DNA of 64,000 nt from positions 2,728,001-2,792,000 of the forward strand of contig NZ_CP157278.1 in assembly GCF_040026395.1 (NCBI RefSeq), in the 5' to 3' direction. Below, piece by piece: positions 1 to 9,237 of this stretch. Made by a program: the position numbers and the translations under genes. Within the stretch, counting starts at the first letter, position 1, and every line of letters starts with the position of its first letter. The notes below the pieces were generated by a model. The model saw nothing but the letters and a program-made list of their open reading frames with translations. It did not search any database and had not been told where the DNA came from. The DNA comes from Pedobacter lusitanus (GTDB lineage Bacteria; Bacteroidota; Bacteroidia; Sphingobacteriales; Sphingobacteriaceae).

Positions 1-1939
1 TCAAACTCTGATCACCAAATACATCGAAGTTAAATCCAACACGAGGGGAGATTTGAATCTGACCAAAGAAATCATTTTTGATCTCGTTTGGCTTAGTATA
101 AGTATAAGTATTTCCGTAGTTAGCATCAACAGGAGAACCAGTAGTTTTTGAACTTAAAGGTTGTTTATTTGGCATATCAGCTAAATCAAATCTCACGCCA
201 TAAGTTAATTTGAAACGATCAGATATCTGCCATTGATCTTCACCATATAAACTAAACATATTTAACTTGAATTGTGCTGGAGGGTTAGCCATAATGTTAT
301 CCCTTGTATTGTCAGCATAATTATAGTTAGTACGTACACGATTAGGGTTACCAGCTAAGAAATCATCAACACTACCATAAGCTACACGACCGTTCCATGC
401 ATTCACGAAACCATAGGTAATATTGTATAACTCATTGTGTGTACCAAAAGTAAACGTGTGTTTTCCTTTAGTTAAAGTAAAGTTATCGGTAAATTCAAAT
501 GTCTTTTGTTTCATATTGAATATACTCGCTTCACGGTCTGTACCTAAAAATATCGTTCCGCCGTTTGCACCACTGATCTCGATTTGTGGTATAGCAGGAT
601 TAGAAGTTGGTGTTCTGTAATCATGAATACTTGAATAACCAACAACTAAACTGTTAGACATATCGTTGTTGATTCTGCTTTTTAACTCAGCAACAGTAGA
701 ACTCTGATTATTTGTTTGTTTATAATCAATACCACCAAATCTAAAGTTTGACTGGTCACGCTCTAAGTTAGTTGCTGTAGATGTAATCGTGTTGTTACGG
801 ATAGTCAACTGATTTTTATCATTGATATTCCAATCCACACGGTTAAAGAATTTATTTGATCTGGCATAGATATTATAGTTACCGAAAGAACCAGCATCAA
901 TACCATATTTATTTTTCATCAGATCAGAGATTTTCTGAGCCTGATCCAATGTAAGCACAGTCATATCCGGAGAACCTGCTGCCAAAATCACAGGATCCTG
1001 ACGACGTGTAATCTCCTCATTGGTAAAGAAGAATAATTTATTTTTAATAATCGGGAAACCTAATCTGAAACCAGTTTGGTAATCGTGGAAAGCAGAAGGC
1101 ATTTTTGAACCGTCACCGGTTTTATTTTTACCAATTAAGCTAGCGTTACGACCATAACCGTAAACAGAGCCTGATACATCATTTGTACCAGATCGCGTTA
1201 CTGCGTTCACACTACCACCAGTAAAGTTACCAATCTTAACATCGTAAGGAGCTAATAATACCTGAACATCCTGGATCGCATCAATCGATACCGGATTTGT
1301 TCTTGTACTGCTACCTGGCATACCAGAACTTCCGCTCTGACCACCTAATGAAGGACTGAAACCAATTGCATCATTATTAATCGCACCATCAATAGTTACG
1401 TTATTGTATCTGAAGTTGGTTCCCATGAAAGAGTTATCCTTACTACCCTGTGGAGTTGTACGGGTTAAGTCAGTTAAGCTTCTGCTTACAGTAGGCATAT
1501 TTTTGATTTGCTGTTCGCCAATCTGTGTACCTGCGCCAACTTTAACGCCACCTCTTTTACCTTTAACAGTAACTTCACTCAGTTGTTGTCCTTCGTCTGT
1601 TAAAGTGAAGTCCAAACGCTGATCAGTACCTAAACCAAGGCTGTTGATCTCTTTTTCCTGTTTATTGTAACCTACATAAGTAACAGTAATTTTGTAAGGT
1701 CCTCCAGGATTTAAGTTAGTAATACGGAAATAACCATCTGATCCTGTAACAGCACCATACTTAGTTCCGGTAGGAGTATGTAAAACTAAAACACTTGCGC
1801 CGGGAATAGTCTGTCCTTTTGCATCTTTAATTTTACCATTAACGCTTGATGTCGTTACCTGAGCATTTACACCTAACCCCATAAACAGGAGGAAAGTAAG
1901 TAATACACAGGAAAGATTAATTGTTAGAAATTTTTTCAT
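1..1939 (-). CDS. TonB-dependent receptor, Oar-like (5' part only)
   Basis: This is the N-terminal 646 codons of a large outer-membrane protein; the rest lies before base 1. Reading down from the ATG at 1939 gives a signal peptide (MKKFLTINLSCVLLTFLLF, ending near VNAQ). A carboxypeptidase-regulatory-like beta-sandwich follows (about residues 30-110, with GATVTGSDGYF-like and YVGY motifs), then a TonB plug with a SRSLTDLTRTTPQ-type segment and a Gly/Ser-rich stretch. The frame stays open to the window edge. These features match the Oar/Cna-B-type receptors common in Bacteroidota. The substrate cannot be told from sequence. It appears to be transcribed alone, since the upstream gene ends at a strong terminator (2202-2242). 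Confidence 0.85.
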   Translation of the reverse strand, partial: MKKFLTINLSCVLLTFLLFMGLGVNAQVTTSSVNGKIKDAKGQTIPGASVLVLHTPTGTKYGAVTGSDGYFRITNLNPGGPYKITVTYVGYNKQEKEINSLGLGTDQRLDFTLTDEGQQLSEVTVKGKRGGVKVGAGTQIGEQQIKNMPTVSRSLTDLTRTTPQGSKDNSFMGTNFRYNNVTIDGAINNDAIGFSPSLGGQSGSSGMPGSSTRTNPVSIDAIQDVQVLLAPYDVKIGNFTGGSVNAVTRSGTNDVSGSVYGYGRNASLIGKNKTGDGSKMPSAFHDYQTGFRLGFPIIKNKLFFFTNEEITRRQDPVILAAGSPDMTVLTLDQAQKISDLMKNKYGIDAGSFGNYNIYARSNKFFNRVDWNINDKNQLTIRNNTITSTATNLERDQSNFRFGGIDYKQTNNQSSTVAELKSRINNDMSNSLVVGYSSIHDYRTPTSNPAIPQIEISGANGGTIFLGTDREASIFNMKQKTFEFTDNFTLTKGKHTFTFGTHNELYNITYGFVNAWNGRVAYGSVDDFLAGNPNRVRTNYNYADNTRDNIMANPPAQFKLNMFSLYGEDQWQISDRFKLTYGVRFDLADMPNKQPLSSKTTGSPVDANYGNTYTYTKPNEIKNDFFGQIQISPRVGFNFDVFGDQSL

Positions 1940-2303
1940 TTTTCTTGCTTCTGTTTTTTTTTGTAAAACTAGGGCAGCAATATGACGTTAATATTAATTT
2001 CACATTAATGAGCCCATGAGTTAATATCAAATTATAGATGAATTAAAACAGGGTTAAAAACAAGTTAAAATGAGTCATTAGACCCCTTTAAAGGGGTATA
2101 GGTGGCTAAAAGAATATTTCGCCAGACTTACAGAACGTCTTAAAATAGTGTTTACTCAATATTAAGCTTACGTTAAGTCGGCCAAAATTCAGATATATTG
2201 TAAAAACAAGGCCACTATTGATTACTTAGTGGCCTTGTTTTTCATGTCTGTCAGACATTAGATTTAAGTCACTTGCGCAGCGACTTAGCTAAAACGTATA
2301 AAA
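1940..2303. other. Intergenic region upstream of the Oar-like receptor
   Basis: AT-rich non-coding stretch. It holds a perfect 16-bp palindrome at 2082-2097 (ACCCCTTT followed by AAAGGGGT) and a strong hairpin at 2202-2242. No convincing ORF or RNA gene is visible. The receptor promoter must lie here, but no clean TAnnTTTG element was found close to its start. Confidence 0.6.
2202..2242 (-). terminator. Hairpin terminator after the Mpo1-like gene
   Basis: A perfect 16-bp inverted repeat (2202-2217 with 2227-2242) encloses a 9-nt loop. Read on the minus strand it ends in a run of five U, so it can act as an intrinsic terminator for the gene ending at 2304. The A and T tracts are symmetric, so it could work in both directions. 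Confidence 0.85.
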
Positions 2304-2828
2304 TTAATATTTTAATCCAACCTTAATGCAGATGAAGTGCAATAACCAAATCGGACCGATTAACAAAAACTTAACATCCTGTAAAAATGAGGGCTTTTTT
2401 CCTTCTATTTTGTGACCGATGAACTGACCCACCCACGAGAGCACAAAAATCACTGTACAAACCAGCCAGAGTGAGGGGCCGCCAGCTGCTGCCCATTGCT
2501 CCAGCTGCACTATAAAAAAGGCGGCTGCAAATATCAGTAAGATCATCAGGTAAGAAAGTACCGGCGAAAGACGGTAATAGTAATACCCTGCAAAGGCAAT
2601 AACAAAAGAAGCCCAGTTGATATACCCATTATACTTTCCGAGAAAACCAAGATAAGGAAAAGGAATTGCCCAGATCAGTCCAAGCAGGCTGAATACAATT
2701 AAAGGCACACAGATCCAGTGTATCAGTTCATTAGATGGATTCTGATGACTTTCTGAATAAGTATCAAATAATACATCCACTTCCTTTTTCTGTGCCGGGT
2801 TTCCCACCTGGGATTTTTGATTCTTCAT
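2304..2828 (-). CDS. Mpo1-like (DUF962/YGL010w) membrane protein
   Basis: A 174-residue membrane protein of the DUF962 family. Yeast Mpo1 in this family is an Fe(II)-dependent dioxygenase in alpha-oxidation of 2-hydroxy fatty acids; that role is transferred only by family. Visible family features are the N-terminal FDTYSESHQNPSNELIHWIC segment with two conserved histidines, later HK and LLHF histidines, and four or five hydrophobic segments. Length is typical. It follows rny after a clear terminator, so it probably has its own promoter. Its physiological substrate here is unknown; long-chain hydroxylated lipids such as sphingolipids are a guess. Confidence 0.8.
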   Translation of the reverse strand: MKNQKSQVGNPAQKKEVDVLFDTYSESHQNPSNELIHWICVPLIVFSLLGLIWAIPFPYLGFLGKYNGYINWASFVIAFAGYYYYRLSPVLSYLMILLIFAAAFFIVQLEQWAAAGGPSLWLVCTVIFVLSWVGQFIGHKIEGKKPSFLQDVKFLLIGPIWLLHFICIKVGLKY

Positions 2829-2847
2829 ACTATAAAAATAAAAAAAA

Positions 2848-2869
2848 AGCGATAGAATAATCTATCGCT
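2848..2869 (-). terminator. Terminator of rny
   Basis: A perfect 9-bp stem (2848-2856 with 2861-2869) with a 4-nt loop is followed on the minus strand by a run of T. It sits just downstream of the rny stop at 2895 and before the next start at 2828. Confidence 0.9.
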
Positions 2870-2894
2870 CCGGTAATAATATTTATTGAGCTGC

Positions 2895-4457
2895 CTATTT
2901 AGCAAAGGCAACTGAACGTGTCTCTCTGATTACTGTAACCTTGATCTGACCAGGATAAGTCATTTCGGTCTGGATACGGTTAGAAATATCCGCAGCCAGC
3001 AATTCAGCCTGCTGATCGGTTACTCTTTCACTTTCCACTACAACCCTTAATTCTCTACCAGCCTGAATAGCGAAAGTTTTCTCTACACCAGGGTAAGAAA
3101 GAGCCAGTTCTTCCAGTTCTTTCAGACGTTTGATGTAACTTTCAACCACCTCGCGTCTTGCACCAGGACGGGCACCGGAAATCGCATCACAAGCCTGTAT
3201 AATCGGTGAGATCATAGAAGTCATTTCGATTTCATCATGGTGAGCACCAATAGCATTACAGATTTCAGGATGCTCTTTATATTTTTCTGCCAGCTGCATT
3301 CCTAAAATAGCGTGTGGCAATTCAGGATTATCATCAGGCACCTTACCTATATCATGTAATAATCCAGCACGTTTGGCCATCTTCGCATTTAAGCCTAATT
3401 CAGCAGCCATTGTAGCACAGAAATTAGCTACCTCACGAGAGTGATGCAGTAAGTTTTGTCCATAAGAAGAACGGTAACGCATACGTCCTACCATCCGGAT
3501 TAACTCCGGGTGAAGACCATGAATACCCAAATCAATTACAGTACGTTCACCGATCTCTACAATTTCATCCTCAATCTGTTTTTTGGTTTTTGCCACGACC
3601 TCTTCAATACGGGCCGGGTGAATACGTCCGTCAGTTACCAGACGATGTAAAGCCAAACGGGCAATCTCTCTTCTTACCGGATCAAAACCCGAAAGAATAA
3701 TCGCCTCAGGAGTATCATCTACAATGATTTCAATACCTGTAGCAGCTTCAAGTGCACGGATATTTCTTCCCTCACGCCCGATTACACGGCCTTTGATTTC
3801 ATCACTTTCAATATGAAAGATAGATACGGTATTTTCAATTGCAGCTTCCACAGCAGTACGCTGAATAGTTTGTATAACGACTTTTTTAGCTTCTTTGGTT
3901 GCTGTCAGTCTGGCCTCGTCAACGATATCCTTTACCTGTATCATTGCCTGTGTTCTGGCCTCCTGCTTCATATTTTCAACCAGCTGATTTTTTGCTTCCT
4001 CAGCACTTAAACCAGCGATGGTTTCCAGTTGCTTCACATGCTGATTTTTCAGCAGATCAACTTCTTCCTGTTTTTTAATCGCTATATCAGTTTGTTTTTC
4101 CAGGTTTTTTCTGCTGTTATCCAGCTCCTGTTCCTTGCGGTTCATGTTTTCCAGACGCTGGTTCACAGATTGTTCTTTCTGTTTGATGGCGTTCTCACGC
4201 TGATTAACCTGGTTGTTTTTAGCATTTACTTCCTGCTCATGTTCCGTTTTCAATTGTAAAAACTTCTCTTTGGCTTCCAGTAACCGGTCTTTCTTTAAAA
4301 TCTCAGCATTACTCTCAGCCTCTTTTAAAATTTTCTTCACCTTTGTCTGTGCGGCGATCTCCTGTTTTTTTAACAGGCTGCGCAGCAAATATCTGCCCAC
4401 CAGTATACCAACAACTAAGCTGGCCAGTACATATCCTATTATTCCTATTATTTCCAT
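2895..4457 (-). CDS. rny: Ribonuclease Y
   Basis: A 520-residue membrane-anchored endoribonuclease that starts mRNA decay. It has one N-terminal transmembrane helix (about residues 3-21) and a long Lys/Glu-rich coiled coil to about residue 190. A KH RNA-binding domain with the [14 protein letters not shown] motif follows, then an HD phosphohydrolase domain with LLHDIGK near residue 367. Length and domain order are normal for RNase Y. The gene lies downstream of zapA and the 6S-like RNA and ends at its own terminator. Antisense ORFs over the coiled-coil region reflect its repetitive composition and are not genes. Confidence 0.97.
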   Translation of the reverse strand: MEIIGIIGYVLASLVVGILVGRYLLRSLLKKQEIAAQTKVKKILKEAESNAEILKKDRLLEAKEKFLQLKTEHEQEVNAKNNQVNQRENAIKQKEQSVNQRLENMNRKEQELDNSRKNLEKQTDIAIKKQEEVDLLKNQHVKQLETIAGLSAEEAKNQLVENMKQEARTQAMIQVKDIVDEARLTATKEAKKVVIQTIQRTAVEAAIENTVSIFHIESDEIKGRVIGREGRNIRALEAATGIEIIVDDTPEAIILSGFDPVRREIARLALHRLVTDGRIHPARIEEVVAKTKKQIEDEIVEIGERTVIDLGIHGLHPELIRMVGRMRYRSSYGQNLLHHSREVANFCATMAAELGLNAKMAKRAGLLHDIGKVPDDNPELPHAILGMQLAEKYKEHPEICNAIGAHHDEIEMTSMISPIIQACDAISGARPGARREVVESYIKRLKELEELALSYPGVEKTFAIQAGRELRVVVESERVTDQQAELLAADISNRIQTEMTYPGQIKVTVIRETRSVAFAK

Positions 4458-4540
4458 TTTAATTTATATATATAAACATGCATAAACATAACCTAATGTA
4501 TGCTCATGCAGGTCTCTCATTACCATTTTAAATCTTAGTC

Positions 4541-4676
4541 AAAAAAAAACCGTTGTTAAATTTTATTTTCCTGTTTTACCGTTTTAAATACATGCAATGT
4601 TCAACAACAGCTGATCCCAGCCACCTGCCTGTATTTAGAGTAACGAAACAATGAAACTAAAAACTTAACAACGGTT
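4541..4676 (-). ncRNA. ssrS: 6S-like RNA (ssrS candidate)
   Basis: The 255-bp gap between zapA and rny encodes a strongly structured RNA on the minus strand. A perfect 12-bp closing stem pairs 4665-4676 with 4548-4559 and is followed by nine T. Inside are large unpaired arms, an 8-bp stem (TAAATACA with TGTATTTA) and an apical GCTG/CAGC hairpin. A long rod with terminal stem, central bubble and apical stem, about 130 nt long, next to zapA, is what is known of bacterial 6S RNA including the 6S-Flavo class. It would sequester sigma-A RNA polymerase. I identified it by shape and location, not by a covariance model. Confidence 0.75.
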
Positions 4677-4712
4677 AAATCTCTTTTACGCTTTTGAAAT
4701 TAAAGAACGATT

Positions 4713-5003
4713 CTATTTGGTAAAAAAATCGTTCAGTAAACTATCTAATTCTTCAACTTTTTCAGCTACTGCAGTATCTTGATCCTGCACTTTATTTTCT
4801 ACCCTTAATACCGCTGTTGCATAATGCAGCACCGCCATAGATAGCAAATCCTGTTTATCTCTGACCGCATAATTTTCCTGGTAGTCCTTTATACGCTCAT
4901 TGATAATTTTGGCTGCCCGCCTTACAATTTCTTCCTCTTCCATATTCACCTTTAAAGGGTAAATGCGGTCAGAGATAGTTATTTTTATCGAGATTTCTCC
5001 CAT
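4713..5003 (-). CDS. zapA: Cell division protein ZapA
   Basis: A 96-residue FtsZ-associated protein. It opens with the typical beta strand ISIKITISDRIYPLKV, followed by EEEIVRRAAKIINERI and a C-terminal coiled coil, as in ZapA proteins that crosslink FtsZ protofilaments at midcell. Length matches the family. It lies 31 bp after a short coiled-coil gene and is followed by the 6S-like RNA, an arrangement also known for zapA in Proteobacteria. The start is supported by the alignment of the first strand with the family N terminus. Confidence 0.93.
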   Translation of the reverse strand: MGEISIKITISDRIYPLKVNMEEEEIVRRAAKIINERIKDYQENYAVRDKQDLLSMAVLHYATAVLRVENKVQDQDTAVAEKVEELDSLLNDFFTK

Positions 5004-5034
5004 TTCTTAGCTTTGTTTCAATTTCGTGTAATCC

Positions 5035-5325
5035 TTATTTTTTAAGCAACACTACACATTTATCGATTTCACGCACAAAATCGTTAATTTTTTGCTTTAT
5101 ATCAAGTGTCTTTTCGCTTGTTCCTTCAATACTCTTTGCCAATTTAAGTACCCTCATCTTTTCATCCAAATCTGAGTTCCTGGTTTTTGCAGCATTCAAG
5201 GCTAACTTAACAGATGAATTTTCCTGCTTCAACAACTCATTTTCCTCTTGTAATGCATTACAGAGCTCGATAAGCCGAGCCGCTTTAAGTAATACTGAAT
5301 CTAATTGTTCTGCAACCGAAGACAT
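5035..5325 (-). CDS. Short coiled-coil protein upstream of zapA (ZapB-like in form)
   Basis: A 96-residue, almost entirely helical protein. A heptad-like stretch (about residues 5-60: LLKAARLIELCNALQEENEL and following) and a C-terminal helix predict a parallel or antiparallel coiled coil. It has no signal peptide or catalytic motif. Immediate co-transcription with zapA (31-bp gap) suggests a division-ring accessory role comparable to ZapB. That is context and shape only; I see no sequence proof of homology. Confidence 0.75.
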   Translation of the reverse strand: MSSVAEQLDSVLLKAARLIELCNALQEENELLKQENSSVKLALNAAKTRNSDLDEKMRVLKLAKSIEGTSEKTLDIKQKINDFVREIDKCVVLLKK

Positions 5326-5379
5326 CTTTTATTTAAAAATTTATAGTATTTATAATATTCCTAAAAGTAACAAATAAAA

Positions 5380-7779
5380 TTACTTTCTTATCTCTGCTTT
5401 GGCAGTTTGGGCTAAGTTAGCGATAATCTTTTGCATAACTGCATCAATCTGCTTGTCAGTCAAAGTCTGCTGGTCATCCTGCAAAGTAAAGTTCAATGCA
5501 TAAGACTTCTTGTTTTCAGGTAATTTATCACCTACATAGACATCAAAGATCTGTACATTTTTCAGTAATTTCTTCTCTGTTTTAAATGCTATGGTCTTCA
5601 AAGCATCAAAAGTTACGTCAGTATCTACCAGCATGGAAAGATCTCTTCTCACTGCAGGAAACTTAGGAATCTCTTTACTGATAATCTTATTCTTTCTAAC
5701 GATATCCAGCAATAAAGCCCAGTCAAAATCTGCATAATAAACATCCTTATCCACATCAGTCAGTTTTTTATCTGCTGCTGTTACCGCACCAAAGGTTACA
5801 ATAGTCTGCGGCCCTCTGAAATATTTCAATCCAAAAGCGAAGTTTTCATCACTCACTTCTTCTGTCTGGTAATTGGTGATTCCCAATCTGCCGATAATTG
5901 CATCAACCGCAGCCTTTAAGCTATAAAAACTTACCGGAGCAGGTTTTTGATTCCACTGTTCTGCATAATCAGCACCAGAAAGTACCAGCATTAATCTTGG
6001 GCGTTCAACATATTTTTCATTTATCAAATGATAAGTTTTGCCAAACTCGTAAAACTTCACATCACCACTTTTTCTGTTCTGATTATAAGCAACACTTTCC
6101 AGTGCCGGCATCAGTAAACTCTGACGCATCACATTCAGATCTGAACTTAAAGGATTTAAGATCCGCACCACTTCATCTGTATTTTTAGAATAAGCTCCTT
6201 TAGTCAGTGAATTACACCAGATTTCAAGATAACCATTGGCAGTTAACATATCAGCAATCACATGCTGGGTCTGCTCTCTGTCTGGTTTGGCGGCAAAGGT
6301 AAGTGAAGCATTCACCTTAGTCGGAATTTCAATATTATTATAGCCATAAATCCTTAACACCTCTTCAGTAATATCACATTCACGGGTAACATCCACTTTA
6401 AAAGTCGGAACCTTTAAAGATAAACCTTCAGCTGTTTCAGCTGCAACAGTTATTCCCAGTGAAGTAATAATGTCTCTGATTTCCTGATCAGGAATTTCTG
6501 CACCAATCAGCCTGGTAATATTTTTATAGGTTACTTCTACATCAAAAGGAGCAACCGGCTGAGGATATAGATCTGAAACCACAGAAGAAATTTCTCCTCC
6601 TGCCAGTTCCTGAATCAATAAAGCAGCATATTTTAAAGCAGTAACTGTCATTTCAGGATCGGTACCACGCTCATATCTGAAAGAAGCATCAGTTTTCAAA
6701 GTATGTCTTTTTGCCGTCTTACGTACAGACACGGCATTGAAGTAAGCGCTTTCTAAAAAGATATTTTTAGTTTCAGCACTCACACCCGAATTCTTACCTC
6801 CGTAAACACCCGCAATAGTCACTGGTTTTTCTGCATCACAGATCATCAGATCTTCTGCGGACAGTTTGCGTTCAATACCATCCAAAGTAACAAACGGAGT
6901 ACCCTCAGCAACCTTCTGCACAATGATTTTTTTACCTGCCAGCTGATCTGCATCAAAAGCATGTAACGGCTGACCTAAACCGTGAAGTACATAATTGGTA
7001 ATGTCAACTATATTATTAATCGGACGGATACCAATTACCTTTAATTTATCCTGTAACCAGTCCGGAGAAGATTTAACTGTTACCCCGCTAATTGATACAC
7101 TGCTATATCTTGGGCAGGCAACTGTATCTGCTACTTCAACTGCAATAGTTAGATTTTCATTAGCTGTTTTAAAAGAGCTGATCTCCGGCATTTTTAAAAC
7201 AATCTTGAGATAGGCCGCCAGATCTCTCGCAACACCCAAGTGCGAAGCTGCATCAGCTCTGTTTGGCGTTAATCCAATTTCAAACAGATAATCATCTTCC
7301 ATTTTGAAATAGTCTTTAGCCGGCTGTCCTGCGACAGCATCCTCTGCCAGTACCATTATACCTGCATGAGAACCTCCCAGACCAATTTCATCTTCTGCAC
7401 AAATCATTCCTTCAGAAACCTCACCTCTGATTTTTGATTTATTGATTTTAAAAGGTTCACCTTCATTCGGATAAACAGTAGTACCAACAGTAGCCACAAC
7501 AACTTTTTGTCCTGCTGCTACGTTTGGTGCACCACATACAACCTGTATGGCTTCCGCTGCTCCAACATTTACCGTAGTAACCCTCAGCTTGTCTGCATTA
7601 GGGTGTGGAACGCATGTAAGCACATGACCTATCACTAATCCTTCCAGACCGCCTACCACCGGCTGTACTTTTTCAAGGCTTTCTACCTCCAGACCAATAT
7701 TGGTCAGTATCAATGAAAGCTCCTGTGGGTTAAGGTCAGTTTGTACGAATTGTTTAAGCCAGTTATATGATATCTTCAT
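5380..7779 (-). CDS. pheT: Phenylalanine--tRNA ligase beta subunit
   Basis: A 799-residue PheRS beta chain. From the N terminus it shows MKISYNWLKQF, an EMAP-like tRNA-binding domain (about 40-155, HPNADKLRVTTVNVG), the B3/B4 editing domain, the B5 domain, a catalytic-like core and a C-terminal ferredoxin-fold anticodon-binding domain (FPAVRRDLSMLVD). The frame extends upstream to 8025, but those 82 codons do not look like PheT, overlap radC antisense to nothing useful, and lie above a -7 element at 7801-7808. The start at 7779 is therefore preferred. pheS is not in the window. Confidence 0.96.
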   Translation of the reverse strand: MKISYNWLKQFVQTDLNPQELSLILTNIGLEVESLEKVQPVVGGLEGLVIGHVLTCVPHPNADKLRVTTVNVGAAEAIQVVCGAPNVAAGQKVVVATVGTTVYPNEGEPFKINKSKIRGEVSEGMICAEDEIGLGGSHAGIMVLAEDAVAGQPAKDYFKMEDDYLFEIGLTPNRADAASHLGVARDLAAYLKIVLKMPEISSFKTANENLTIAVEVADTVACPRYSSVSISGVTVKSSPDWLQDKLKVIGIRPINNIVDITNYVLHGLGQPLHAFDADQLAGKKIIVQKVAEGTPFVTLDGIERKLSAEDLMICDAEKPVTIAGVYGGKNSGVSAETKNIFLESAYFNAVSVRKTAKRHTLKTDASFRYERGTDPEMTVTALKYAALLIQELAGGEISSVVSDLYPQPVAPFDVEVTYKNITRLIGAEIPDQEIRDIITSLGITVAAETAEGLSLKVPTFKVDVTRECDITEEVLRIYGYNNIEIPTKVNASLTFAAKPDREQTQHVIADMLTANGYLEIWCNSLTKGAYSKNTDEVVRILNPLSSDLNVMRQSLLMPALESVAYNQNRKSGDVKFYEFGKTYHLINEKYVERPRLMLVLSGADYAEQWNQKPAPVSFYSLKAAVDAIIGRLGITNYQTEEVSDENFAFGLKYFRGPQTIVTFGAVTAADKKLTDVDKDVYYADFDWALLLDIVRKNKIISKEIPKFPAVRRDLSMLVDTDVTFDALKTIAFKTEKKLLKNVQIFDVYVGDKLPENKKSYALNFTLQDDQQTLTDKQIDAVMQKIIANLAQTAKAEIRK

Positions 7780-7800
7780 GTTATTTTTTCTTCTAAAATG

Positions 7801-7808
7801 CAAAGATA
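7801..7808 (-). promoter_or_regulatory. -7 element of pheT
   Basis: TATCTTTG on the minus strand fits the Bacteroidota TAnnTTTG element and ends 21 bp before the pheT ATG. No clear TTTG is seen at the -33 position. It helps place the pheT start at 7779. Confidence 0.55.
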
Positions 7809-7861
7809 TAAAATAATGCTTTGCAGTATATTTATTAGGACAGAAACATAAGGAATTGACA

Positions 7862-8560
7862 TTAAATAATTTCCTGATCGGCCATACTGCAGAATTTGGT
7901 ATTCGTAATAATGAGATGATCGAGTATCGGCGTATCCAGTAACATTCCTGCTTCCACCAGTTTTTTGGTAACAGCAATATCTTCTCTGCTGGGCTGACAA
8001 TTACCTGAAGGATGGTTATGTGCAAGGATGATATAGGCAGCTTTCATTGTAATTGCCTTTTCAAAGATGATTTTAGGATCAACAGTGGTGCTGGCCTGTC
8101 CTCCCGTACTAATCATATGTTTACCAATCACACAATTGGCTTTGTTTAGAATCAGCATCCATAACTCTTCATGATCAAGGTCTGCAAGCATAGGCCGGAG
8201 CAAATCAAACGCATCAATTGAAGAATGTATTTGTGTTAACTTTACAGGTGCCAGCTCTCTTCTGCGACGGCCAAGTTCCAGTGCTGCAATAATCGATATC
8301 GCTTTAGCTTCCCCTATTCCTTTAAACAGTGTCAGATCTTGTACAGATGTTCTCCCTAATATATCAAGATCATGATTATAGTTTAAAAGAATACGTTGCC
8401 CAACCTCAACACATGTTTCAGTTTTATTCCCAGAACGGATCAGGATTGCAATCAATTCCGCATCAGACAAATGTCTTCTATCATTAAACATTAGTTTTTC
8501 ACGTGGCCGATCGGCCAGTGCTAAAGATTTAATACCCAGTTTTTGTTCATATTTTACCAT
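7862..8560 (-). CDS. radC: RadC family JAB-domain protein
   Basis: A 232-residue RadC/YicR protein. The N-terminal part carries a helix-hairpin-helix (FKGIGEAKAISIIAALELGR). The C-terminal JAB/MPN metal-binding domain shows AHNHPSGNCQPSREDIAVTK, with the usual H-x-H...D ligands. The family was once linked to DNA repair, but its biochemical role is unsettled. I chose the ATG at 8560 over one at 8584 because the earlier one lies inside the rpsT terminator hairpin and adds eight atypical hydrophobic residues. The gene follows rpsT closely. Confidence 0.93.
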   Translation of the reverse strand: MVKYEQKLGIKSLALADRPREKLMFNDRRHLSDAELIAILIRSGNKTETCVEVGQRILLNYNHDLDILGRTSVQDLTLFKGIGEAKAISIIAALELGRRRRELAPVKLTQIHSSIDAFDLLRPMLADLDHEELWMLILNKANCVIGKHMISTGGQASTTVDPKIIFEKAITMKAAYIILAHNHPSGNCQPSREDIAVTKKLVEAGMLLDTPILDHLIITNTKFCSMADQEII

Positions 8561-8567
8561 AAACAAA

Positions 8568-8599
8568 AAAACGGGATAAGCCAAAGCCTATCCCGTTTA
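8568..8599 (-). terminator. Terminator between rpsT and radC
   Basis: An AACGGGATA / TATCCCGTT stem with a short loop is followed on the minus strand by seven T. It lies just after the rpsT stop and touches the radC leader. Confidence 0.9.
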
Positions 8600-8618
8600 C
8601 AATATTGTAAAGCTATTA

Positions 8619-8873
8619 CTATTTTAAGCCGTTAACAAATTTAGTTAACTTAGATTTGTTGTTTGCAGCTTTATTTTTGTGAATAACATTTTTCTTAGCT
8701 AAACGATCTAACATAGAAATCACTTTAGGCAATAACTCCTGACCTGATTTTTTATCTACAGATGCACGTAATCTTTTAACAAAAGTACGAGTAGTTTTTG
8801 CTTGGTATCTATTACGTAAACGTTTAGTAGCGTTTGCTCTGATTCTTTTTAAAGATGATTTATGATTTGCCAT
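8619..8873 (-). CDS. rpsT: Small ribosomal subunit protein S20
   Basis: An 84-residue, very basic helical protein with the S20 signature (MANHKSSLKRIRANATKRLR near the start and KKNVIHKNKAANNKSKLTKF near the end). It binds 16S rRNA in the 30S subunit. Length is normal. A textbook Bacteroidota promoter lies 77-109 bp upstream and a strong intrinsic terminator follows, so it is probably a single-gene unit. Confidence 0.97.
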   Translation of the reverse strand: MANHKSSLKRIRANATKRLRNRYQAKTTRTFVKRLRASVDKKSGQELLPKVISMLDRLAKKNVIHKNKAANNKSKLTKFVNGLK

Positions 8874-8949
8874 TTTCTAGTATAATAATATTTTTATATA
8901 TAAAGGCCTGATAATTAAACCAAACCCTGTTTATCCTTTTTTCGGACTG

Positions 8950-8982
8950 CAAATATAGAACTTATGTTTTTAATATGCAAAA
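8950..8982 (-). promoter_or_regulatory. Promoter of rpsT
   Basis: On the minus strand a TTTG (8981-8978) is separated by 20 bp from TATATTTG (8957-8950). This matches the TTTG-N19-21-TAnnTTTG promoter of the primary sigma factor in Bacteroidota. It implies a leader of about 70 nt. Confidence 0.8.
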
Positions 8983-9206
8983 CGTTATTACAAATATTTT
9001 AAATAATCTTGATTATCGGGTAATCTGATGCACAGTGGACTAGAAGATTTAAGTTTCAGATATTTGATGATAATCAAAAGAGCCTCCAAAAATATCATTT
9101 AGCTTTTGAGCACATATTTCATCATCACAAACTTGTCATCCCTAATACACTGTAATCTTAGAGTTCACAGAATTTTTCTTTTAAACACTTTCTAGAAAAA
9201 ATTAGG

Positions 9207-9214
9207 TAATTTTG
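9207..9214 (+). promoter_or_regulatory. -7 element of the toxin-antitoxin locus
   Basis: TAATTTTG fits TAnnTTTG and ends 23 bp before the antitoxin ATG. The -33 box is not clear. Confidence 0.5.
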
Positions 9215-9237
9215 TTATCGGCTTAAAGAAAAATACT

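Larger units (their letters stand above)
8874..9237. other. Intergenic region between rpsT and the toxin-antitoxin locus
   Basis: AT-rich non-coding DNA between two divergent genes. It holds the rpsT promoter (8950-8982) and a -7 element for the antitoxin gene (9207-9214). Nothing else was recognised. Confidence 0.6.

Noticed and set aside
3813..4485. Plus-strand ORFs over the RNase Y coiled coil
   Set aside because: They are antisense shadows of a Lys/Glu-rich repeat and encode low-complexity Phe/Leu-rich peptides.
7780..8025. N-terminal extension of PheT by 82 codons
   Set aside because: The extension is unlike PheT, lies above a -7 element and overlaps the radC 3' end. The normal PheT N terminus starts at 7779.
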